Part shown: positions 55,867 through 64,000 of the stretch, one piece after another
Layout of the letters: every line of letters begins with the position of its first letter
Numbering within the stretch: the stretch's first letter is position 1
Assembly: GCF_049243985.1 (NCBI RefSeq)
Contig: NC_135384.1
Coordinates: forward strand, 14,938,501-15,002,500
Length of the DNA stretch: 64,000 nucleotides
Source of the DNA: Paroedura picta
Taxonomy: Eukaryota > Chordata > Lepidosauria > Squamata > Gekkonidae
Direction of reading: 5' to 3'
Notes under the pieces: generated by a model
Told to the model about the DNA's origin: nothing
The model's database searches: none
Seen by the model: only the letters and a program-made list of their open reading frames with translations
Made by a program: the position numbers and the translations under genes

Positions 55867-56140
55867 ATGTGGTAAGGCAGCAGACATGCAGTCTGAAAGC
55901 TCTGCCCATGAGGCTGGAAGTTCAATCCCAGCAGCCGGCTCAAGGTTGACTCAGCCTTCCATCCTTCCGAGGTCGGTAAAATGAGTACCCAGCTTGCTGG
56001 GGGGTAAACGGTAATGACTGGGGAAAGCACTGGCAAACCACCCCGTATTGAGTCTGCCATGAAAACACTGGAGGGCGTCACCCCAAGGGTCAGGCATGAC
56101 TCCGTGCTTGCACAGGGGATACTTTTACTTTTTAAGGCTT
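55867..56140 (+). mobile_element. tRNA-type SINE, full length, reference copy
   Basis: The tRNA-like head (GGTAAGGCAGCAGACATGC, B box GAAGTTCAATCCCAGC) is followed by CTTCCGAGGTCGGTAAAATG, GGGGAAAGCACTGGCAAACC and an RTE-like GGTCAGGCATGACTCCGTGC. The A/T-rich TACTTTTACTTTT end follows. Its orientation sets that of the other copies. Confidence 0.9.
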
Positions 56141-57883
56141 CTGACTCAGAATGGAATCATGTGTGTCATGGAATAACACTCAAGCTGTGGTGTGCTACGC
56201 CACGTCTATGCACCAAATATTATGCTGTGGCTTCTATTCTGCAGAGTAACCATGAGACATTTATCTTTCTTTTTGGAATATGCAAAAAAAGTTGAAGTTT
56301 CCCCAACTCCAATAATGATTAATATTATATTTTGAAAACAGGGGTGGGTGGGGATGCTGATGTAATGTTAGGTAACTCCTAACTGCTTATGTCAAAGTGG
56401 GAGAATAAGAATAAATATTCTATTTGGCATTTTACTAATGATCGCAGCAAATTTCTGTGAGCTTTGCTTGTGTGGATGCAGATTTTATGCATTTTGTATG
56501 TATAGATGCTGTGATTCATAATTCCACAGCACATGTACAATATTAAATCAGTCCCATATCTTAAATGAATCCAAACCTTGCTCTCACCCTTTAAAAAATC
56601 AAAATGGGCAAGACACAAGACAGAATTCTGTGTGATTGCTGATTCTCACATGCACGAAACTGAACCACATTGCCCCCCTTGGTTACACATCTATATATTC
56701 CCAGAACCCTTAATATGATAAGTAATTATAATATGCTAAGACACACACATCAAGCCTAGAACATGCAACATCTACCTTGATGATAATAACTCCTGATGGG
56801 TAACTAAGTTAGTCTGTAGTAGCAGAAGAAGAAAACAGTAGTCCTATAACACCATAAAAATTCATTTCATATTTATGCTGGGATAACTTCTGAGGTACCA
56901 CCAGACTATTTTTTCCTTTGATACTATTTAATTTTCCCCAATCTCTGCATTAACCATTGAACAAAGGTTCTAAGAAGTTGAAAGTACTAATCAGTATGGT
57001 CTCCTTCCTGTATTCTGACAAAGACCGTTTATGCACTGGGAACTTCACTGTACCACCCCCCTGTCAGGAGCATAGATCAGGGATGGATGAGATGCACCAG
57101 GCCAAATGCTCCCCCATGTGGATGCAGAAAGAGGTGGGGCAACCTGCCACAACTAAAACTCCAGCGTGCAGCCTGGCATGAAACCTCCAGTGCATAAATG
57201 GTCAAAGACAGACAACCCTAGCCTTTTCATTCTACAACATCAAAAACTTCAGACCCAAAGAACACTGTGAGGATCTCTTCTTTCAGAACACAGGAAGCAT
57301 AAATGTGGCAGAAATAATAGCTTAACAGTTTTCACCTTTCCATTCTAAGAGCATGAAAGTGAAGGGGAATACACAGAAGAGAAAATTGACCAGTTAGCCC
57401 AATCTGACAGACCTGTAGTTGTTTTAGTAAATATGTCTAAATATCAGCATCAACAATATTACTATTCTTTGACATGGGCTAGTCATGGTAGTACAATCTC
57501 TCACTTGGTTCTCAAAGTCCAGGATAGGATCCTAGTTTCCTCCTGACGTGTCTCAGGTGTATCATTCTTTTGAAGCATCAAAGATCTCACAACTGTTTTG
57601 AGTGTTCTCAGAGCTGTAATGACCTTCCACTTTCTGCACAGAGCTAAGTTTGAGATGTTCTTGTCACTTGCAAATATTCTCTTTTAAAATAAGACTTCCT
57701 CACTTCAGACTCAGTCCCAAGGGTGCTAGCATTTTCCAGTCCACAGAACAGATGCGGTATTTCCCAAATGTGAAAGGAGCATACACAGAAGAGAGGTTTT
57801 TATTTCCCCTTATGCATAGCCAAGTTAAGAGGACATTGCTTAGGATGTATACTTGCCATTAAAGTAGAATGAATCACAGAAAT
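56141..57883. other. No gene recognised
   Basis: Mostly AT-rich. A trace of the 41095-type repeat may lie at 56795-56880. No RNA gene is seen. Confidence 0.45.
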
Positions 57884-57998
57884 AATTGTCAAAGGCTTTC
57901 TTGGCTGAAGTCAACTGGCTGCTGTGGGTATTCTGGATTGCGTGACTGTGGTCTGGTAGCTTTAGTTCCTGTAGTTGCAGAGAAACCATTACAATTCA
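57884..57998 (+). repeat. Dispersed repeat fragment
   Basis: TTGTCAAAGGCTTTCTTGGC, CTGGCTGCTGTGGGTATTC, GACTGTGGTCTGGTAGC is a phrase common in lizard genomes. The class is not certain. Confidence 0.5.
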
Positions 57999-58010
57999 CA
58001 AACACCAATA

Positions 58011-58300
58011 TAGAATCATAGAATTGGAAGGAGCCATACAGGCCATCTAGTCCAACCCCCTGCTCAATGCAGGATCAGCCCTAAGCATCCTAAAGCATCC
58101 AAGAAAAGTGTGTATCCAACCTTTGCTTGAAGACTGCCAGTGAGGGGGAGCTCACCACCTCCTTAGCAGCCTATTCCACTGCTGAACTACTCTGACTGTG
58201 AACATTTTTTCCCTGATATCTAGCCTATATCGTTGTACTTGTAGTTTAAACCCATTACTGCGTGTCCTTTCCTCTGCAGCCAATGGGAACAGCATCCTGC
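58011..58300 (-). mobile_element. CR1 LINE 3' end (longer copy)
   Basis: TAGAATCATAGAATTGGAAG, CCATCTAGTCCAACCCCC, continuing through GCTCACCACCTCCTTAGCAG and TATCGTTGTACTTGTAG. Confidence 0.85.
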
Positions 58301-58909
58301 CCTCCTCCAAATGACAATATAGCTTCAACAACACCTTACAAGGGACAAAAAGAGCCACCATGCTATAGCCAGCTCCTCTGCCTAGGAGGAGGCAAATATT
58401 GTACCAGGCAAATATTGTACCAAAGCTGCCCTGTTTCTGAGCTTCATCTGGCTGCCTCCTCCTGCCCCTGGTCTCAGCCCTCCACCCAGCTGCATTTGTC
58501 CACTGTGCCCTGTGGTGTTTTCTGTGCTGCCCAGCAAGTAGCCAAGCACTGTCACAGACTGATATTGAAGAAAGCAGAAGACTTCTCTCTCCTTTCTATA
58601 CCGTTTATTTCTAGGTCAAATTGCTAGGTAATGTAAGATCTGCCAATGTAAAATTTCAGAACTGCTCCAATGTTGTTGTTGTGGTTGTTGTTATTTATTA
58701 GACTTGTTACTCACCTCTCCCCAGAGGCTCGAGGCGTGTTACAATTCATGTCCATGTCACTTAAAAGTTGGCCAAGCTGAGGAGAACCTTAGTTCCAGTG
58801 TTTAGTCTTAAAATCTGCCCTCTTTAAAAATGTAATTGAAAAAAATGATGTATTTGTTTCGTGGCCAGTATCTAATTTCTATAGATTTCATTGTTGCCCC
58901 TTTCCAACG
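58301..58909. other. 3' flank of the 58910 OR
   Basis: Contains a minus-strand LINE 3' end at about 58665-58760 (TTATTTATTAGACTTG, CTCACCTCTCCCCAGAGGC). No gene. Confidence 0.5.
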
Positions 58910-59863
58910 TCAGTATTTGGGGTTAGGATGGAGCCCTGGATTCCGGAGCAGTGTTTTCTTCATAGCGTCTTTCACCTCCTGATTTCTGAGGCAATAAATA
59001 ATTGGGTTGCAAAGAGGGACTACGACAGCATAAAGAACTGAGACCAGTTTGCTAGAATTGGAGGAAGAGATGGCTTTGGGGCGTGCATAGATAAAAATGC
59101 TGGCAGCATAGAAGATAACGACAACCGTGAGGTGAGAAGCACAGGTGGAGAAGGCTTTCTGGCGGCCTTGGGCAGAAGGGATCCGCAAGATGGTGGCGAT
59201 GATGTAAATGTAGGACAGAATAGTGACACACAGCGGGGTCAGGAGGATAAACAGGGCTAAGATGAAATCGGTTAGCTCAGACATGGACAGGTCAGTGCAG
59301 GACAACTTCAAAAGTGGGGACACATCACAAAAAAAGTGGTTAATGACATTGGGGCCACAGTAAGTCAGCTGTGATATCAGGAGGACCTTCCACATGGAGA
59401 TGAAGAAGCCACTGATCCATGACATAGCTGCCAGTTGGACACAGAGAGTGCATGTCATGATCACTGGGTAGCGCAGAGGGAAGCATATGGCAACATAGCG
59501 GTCATAGGCCATGACAGCAAGGAGCACACACTCAGTACAGCCTAATGCCAGGAAGAAATAGAGTTGCATCATGCAGCCCACAAAGGTGATGTGCTTATTC
59601 TCTATCAGGAAGTTTCCCATAGTCTTAGGCAGGGTGACAGAGATATACCAGATCTCTAGGAAGGACAAGTTGCACAGGAAGAAGTACATGGGCTTATGGA
59701 GGGTAAGGTTCATCCAGACAGTCACCATTATTATGAAGTTCTCAGTCAGTACCAGTATATAGACTATGAGGAACACCACAAAGAGCAAGATTTGGAATTC
59801 CACAGATGTGGGAAAGCCCAGAAGAATGAATTCTCTAATTCTGGACTGATTTTGTCTGTCCAT
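58910..59863 (-). CDS. Olfactory receptor, class II, OR6-like
   Basis: Intact 317-codon receptor from [13 protein letters not shown]-glycosylation at NQS. EN in TM1 (41-42), [18 protein letters not shown] at 57, [10 protein letters not shown] at 118, [19 protein letters not shown] in loop 2, [13 protein letters not shown] in TM6, [12 protein letters not shown] in TM7, and a Pro-rich C-terminus. An in-frame ATG exists 21 nt upstream (59884), but it sits inside a splice acceptor (TGTTTCTATGCAG, AG at 59879-59880). It would be removed by splicing, so the start at 59863 is preferred. More distant from the 22-37 kb OR6-like trio than these are from each other. Confidence 0.95.
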   Translation of the reverse strand: MDRQNQSRIREFILLGFPTSVEFQILLFVVFLIVYILVLTENFIIMVTVWMNLTLHKPMYFFLCNLSFLEIWYISVTLPKTMGNFLIENKHITFVGCMMQLYFFLALGCTECVLLAVMAYDRYVAICFPLRYPVIMTCTLCVQLAAMSWISGFFISMWKVLLISQLTYCGPNVINHFFCDVSPLLKLSCTDLSMSELTDFILALFILLTPLCVTILSYIYIIATILRIPSAQGRQKAFSTCASHLTVVVIFYAASIFIYARPKAISSSNSSKLVSVLYAVVVPLCNPIIYCLRNQEVKDAMKKTLLRNPGLHPNPKY

Positions 59864-61440
59864 GGTAGAAGGTGTGTTCTGCATAGAAACAACAGTAACA
59901 ATGGTTAGTTACAGGCTTTATTTGTGAAAAAGGTGCCAGTATGCATATATCAGGTTGTTCCGATTTCCAAAAGTTCCTTCTGTCCTCTGGAAATCCTACC
60001 TAGGCTATTTCTGAGGGCCCACTGTCTGCTTTCCTAGCTGGGGGGTGGGGCAGTAGGCCAACACATAGGATCAGGACTTAGAGTTGGGCATGGGCTGAAA
60101 AGTACCCCAAACCATGCTGATTTGGATACTTTTCAGACCTATCTGAGCTTAATTGTCCATCTATTCCATTTAAATGAGCTCAATCAGAGTTGGCTAAATT
60201 GTGATTTGCCCAAAATTCAGCCCAGTTAAATGAACTCACTCACTTTCTCAGGCAGCTCCTCAGTAGTGATGACGGGTGCACCATTTCCTTAAAGTGAGTG
60301 GGTGGTGCGCCAGTTGTTATCAGTTGTTCAGTGGCCATGTGCTACTGTTAAATCCCTCCGCTTACCTTTACAGGCAAAGCTTTAAATGCCAAGCTAGCTG
60401 TGGAGGTGGGGAAGGAGAATTTAAAGGGAGCAAGGACTGTCCACTCCCTTTAAATGATTCCCCAAGCTTGGGGAGGGATTTAAAGAGAGGGGTGCATCTG
60501 TCATTATCAACTGTTTAGTGGGTTCTCTCCCCCCTTCTCAGGTAGTGAAGATGCTCTCCATTGTCTAGAAAGTGGGGGGAAACATGTGAACAACCCCACC
60601 CCCTGAAACGTCTCAAATTCAGCCATATCAATTAGGCCAAATCCCAGAAATTAAAGGGGTATTCATGTAATTTGGATTTGTCCTGAATAGTTTCTGGCTG
60701 AACCTGAAATGAGATTTTTTTTAATATTATTATTTTTTTTGTACACATGCCTTCTTGGGAGAGTCTTGTGAAAAAATCCTTGTACAAATTATGATACCAT
60801 CACACACATACATAAATTCCTGGTTAGGTTCAAGTCAACAACAATCCTAACACAAATATCTATAAGGAAAAATATAAAAGAGGCTGTATGGAGGCCAGTC
60901 TGTAAGTGATTCAGTAGAGAGAATACAAAACAAAGACGATTCATTTCCCACCTACAGCTTGCAAGGTAGCCATAGACATTTCATAGATCACCTCAGTTCT
61001 CCATTTGTATTCTTGGTGTGGTACTAGAGGAGGGCTGCACAGAGTGGCTTCATTGTATAACTCTGGAAATAAATAATGAAATTCTATTTACATTTTCAGT
61101 AAAGTAGTACTTTTAAAAAATACAACAAATTCTCAGTCAGTCAAGTTTATTGTATCTAGCCATTGGCCATCACAAGTAGAACAGTAAAACAATAATAAGT
61201 ATACAAATAAATACAGGTATAAACAAATTGTAAACATTATATTAAAAGTAGTATTAGACCCATAAATTAACAATTACTTCAGTTCAATCTTGGACCTGAT
61301 TTTTTTTTAAGTATATGCAAACCAGGAAACTCTATGTAACACGTAGGCAACATCTGAAAGCAAAAATACTATTTTCTAAGCATCTGGGTATAAGTTTAAA
61401 CCAGGGAGGATTCCTGTCAAAAATTTAGCCTGAAGGTTTG
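59864..61440. other. 5' side of the 58910 OR; no gene recognised
   Basis: No conserved promoter block like that of the other OR6-like genes was found by eye. A stretch at 60240-60540 resembles 16385-16560, and 61140-61250 looks like a decayed retroposon end. Confidence 0.4.
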
Positions 61441-61730
61441 CATAAAGGTAAAGGTATCCCCTGTGCAAACACCAGGTCATGTCTGACCCTTGGGGTGACG
61501 CCCTCTAGCGTTTTCATGGCAGACTCAATACGGGGTGGTTTGCCAGTGCCTTCCCCAGTCATTACTGTTTACCCCCCAGCAGCAAGCTGGGTACTCATTT
61601 TACCGACCTCGGAAGGATGGAAGGCTGAGTCAACCTTGAGTCTGCTGCTGGGATTGAACTCCCAGATTCATGGGCAGACAGCTTCAGACAGCATTTCTGC
61701 TGCCTTACCACTCTGCACCAGAAGAGGCTC
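61441..61730 (-). mobile_element. tRNA-type SINE, full length
   Basis: AAAGGTAAAGGTATCCCC, TCATGTCTGACCCTTGG, TCATTTTACCGACCTCGG, and the tRNA-like head to ACCACTCTGCACCAGAAG. Confidence 0.9.
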
Positions 61731-62825
61731 TAAAGGTTTGCATATAAAGGACAAAACAAAATCCTCCAGAGAAGAGTATAACAATGTAATATAATTTGTT
61801 TTAAAAAAAACATGATTTAAAAAAAACATGAATTTAAATTTTTTAAAAAAAAAAACCAAAACTTGCAGTCTACTAGTAATGTTTACCTAGGATTCAGTCT
61901 ATCATCGCTCTGTCTGTCTGCCTAAATTTATAATCTAAATTTCTTTGTGAAAGTGACGTGATATTACCAGATTTTAAACCAATCTAACCCATTGGCTTCA
62001 TCTAACCAATCTTCACCATCAGCTGCTAAGGGATGTCTGTGCCTCCTGCGGTACCCCAGAGCAAGATCCTGTGGCGAGGGAACCTGTGGGCTTGGTAGGA
62101 TACCATGACGGGATCTCCAGGGCGCCGCTGGAGTCTAGGGGTATTAAGGGTCTAATGACCTGGTTACAGGCTCCCTCTCCCCTTGCTGGCCAACACATCT
62201 TTGCCTATATACATTTTAATAAAACCGTAGCCTATTTGCCTAAAAGTTATATACGTGTGTCTTCTTCAGCCCAAATACCCGCCTGCAGGTCAATTACTAG
62301 GTAATTATGAACTAAAGTCATCCGACCCATCGAATTTAATGACAGTTGCTCACAAGTTAATTATTAATTACTTAACCACTTTTGTCTTGCAGTCCCACCT
62401 CTATGGTTTGAGGACTCAGATTTCTCTTCCGTAACACAGAGGCTTTTAGTGCACAGATGTGAACCAGTCCATAGGGTGATGGTGTGACTCAAGCCACAAT
62501 GCAACCTTTCCCCACAAACTTTTCCCCACTTCTGCAATTTGAGAGGAACTTCACTGCAGAAGCCACACAAAAATTGCCAGATTGTATGACTTGGACTGAT
62601 CTAGTGCCCCAATACACGTGCAGAAAGTCTGTGTGACTCAGTCCTAACCGGAAGCCACCAAAAAAACTCCACAAGTATAGAAATATCATACCAAATAGTT
62701 TAATGATGTTCTGCTATCAGAAATCATCTGTGTGATTTCAAACATATAAGCATGAGAGTTTGGGGGAAAGAATATACTAGGTGGCCCACTGGTCTTTCAG
62801 GTTACCTCTTACAGTCTTGTGAATA
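61731..62825. other. No gene recognised
   Basis: Starts with A/T homopolymer runs (61800-61855). No motif-bearing open frame. Confidence 0.5.
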
Positions 62826-62881
62826 ATTTTAAACACACACACACACTTCTGGCCAAAAGGAACACCCCACAAGTAGTTCAA

Positions 62882-63093
62882 GGTGACCAGATTGTCCCAC
62901 TTTTGGAGGGACATCTGGGGGTACCTGGCAAATTGTACTTATGTTGAAATTTAAAAATATGTATTACAATACTATTTTTGCGTTCTATGCGTTCTATTAC
63001 ACTTTTTGTTGCTCCATATTGACCAAATTTTTAATCACCCCCCCCCCTCTGGTCAATGGTGTCCCGCTTTACCAATGTTAAAATCTGGTCACC
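62882..63093. mobile_element. TTAA-type MITE (piggyBac-like), copy 1
   Basis: GGTGACCAGATT inverted ends. The flanking tetranucleotides are TCAA and TTAT, decayed from TTAA. No coding capacity. Confidence 0.75.
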
Positions 63094-63252
63094 TTATATG
63101 ACAGAAGCCATCAACTATCTCTTAAAATAGTTTATTGTCACTGTAGGCTCAGTCAAAATTGATGTAATATAAATGGGTGGATTTCCACCAGGATTTCAAC
63201 TTAACACACACACATACACACACTTCTGGCAAAAACCAGGCATTTAAATTAA

Positions 63253-63443
63253 GGTGACCAGATTGTCCCACTTTAGGAGGGATATCTGGGAGTACGTGGC
63301 AAATTGTACTTATGTTGAAATTAAATATATATATATATATATTACAATACTATTTTTGCATTCTATGAAAATATTTGTTGCTCCATATAGACCAAAATTT
63401 TAATCAATGGTGTCCCACTTTACCAATGCAAAATCTGGTCACT
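63253..63443. mobile_element. TTAA-type MITE (piggyBac-like), copy 2
   Basis: GGTGACCAGATT and AATCTGGTCACT ends flanked by perfect TTAA (63249-63252, 63444-63447). An internal (TA)n stretch replaces part of copy 1's sequence. Confidence 0.8.
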
Positions 63444-63510
63444 TTAATTTAGATGTATGACAGAATACACCAGCTATCTCTTAAAGCTTCTTGCCACCAG
63501 GTTTTTTGGT

Positions 63511-64000
63511 CATGAAAGAAAGGAGGGTCCTCTTTGATCACTCTCAGTCCTATGCTTGGATCTTATTTATTTTATTATTTATTATTTGCATTTCTTATTC
63601 GCCTCTCCCCAGAATCTGCCTGAACAAAGCCATGTTATTCTAGTAAGTAGGAGAAAGTTGTGAGTTTAAATGAAAAAGCAGGATGGATCCAATCCCATTT
63701 CAGACCTTTAAGATCAATGATTTCTTTCAGTGAGGAACATATTTTATTAGTCATACCTTAAATGTGTTGATTTGGATCCAAATTTTTCCTTCCTCTGAGT
63801 CAGAAATTTTGTCCAATGCATTCATCAAAGAACACATTTCACTTAGCAGAAGGATCTTTCTGGAATTAACACATAGTTTCCCCCACTGAAAACACCCCCT
63901 CCACACACATACAACAAGCTATGGATGTAGACTTCATTATTTTTATCACTTTAGTTCAGTATTGTTTGAAGCTTGTCCTAATGTATATACTATTTATAAT
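63511..64000. other. No gene; possible LINE 3' end
   Basis: 63555-63625 (TTATTTATTTTATT, TTCTTATTCGCCTCTCCCC) looks like the complement of a LINE end. Otherwise nothing. Confidence 0.4.

Larger units (their letters stand above)
62826..63510. repeat. Local tandem duplication, period about 370 bp, containing two MITEs
   Basis: Both units hold (AC)n followed by ACACTTCTGGC, then a MITE, then TATGACAGAA and AGCTATCTCTTAAA-like sequence. The shared flanks show that the MITE was copied with its surroundings and did not insert twice. Confidence 0.85.

Overview
The window looks like nuclear DNA of a squamate reptile (lizard type). The AT-rich intergenic DNA is full of repeats typical of that group. 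These include tRNA-derived SINEs resembling Sauria SINEs with (CTT)n tails, a 5S-rRNA-derived SINE, CR1 LINE 3' ends, hAT and TTAA-type MITEs, and long microsatellites. No species can be named from sequence alone.

The gene content is chemosensory. Eight full-length class II olfactory receptor (OR) coding regions are present: 12033-13007 (+), 16875-17846 (-), 22378-23322 (-), 29783-30727 (-), 36213-37151 (-), 43226-44158 (-), 53336-54268 (-) and 58910-59863 (-). Four of them (22378, 29783, 36213, 58910) are OR6-like and carry EN in place of the usual TM1 GN. Two (43226, 53336) belong to an OR5/8/9-like group. At 16875 is a more distant receptor with AN in TM1, and at 12033 a receptor resembling reptilian OR11A1-like proteins. 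At the left edge are pieces of type 2 vomeronasal receptors (V2R). One is an exon 1 at 676-920. The other is a tandem-duplicated, broken gene with exons 1, 2 and part of 3 at about 3800-5494.

Layout: 1-5.7 kb, tandem V2R remnants with one solo LTR; 5.7-12 kb, repeats only; 12-18 kb, two ORs on opposite strands; 18-21.8 kb, no gene; 21.8-33.5 kb, a segmental duplication with one OR6-like gene per unit; 36-40 kb, a third and older OR6-like unit; 43-54 kb, the two OR5/8/9-like genes; 47.7-49.9 kb between them, a Helitron-like element filled by a CpG-rich 101-bp hairpin minisatellite; 58.9-59.9 kb, the last OR6-like gene; then repeats to the end. Every feature-free stretch over about 300 bases is noted.

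The ORs would act one per sensory neuron at the ciliary membrane of the olfactory epithelium; they are not an operon. Splice acceptors lie just upstream of most OR start codons. For the three clustered OR6-like genes a shared TATA-like box and 5' non-coding exon can be proposed 2-4 kb upstream. The two most unusual things are the Helitron-borne hairpin array and the 5'-half sequence homogenisation between the two duplicated OR6-like genes.
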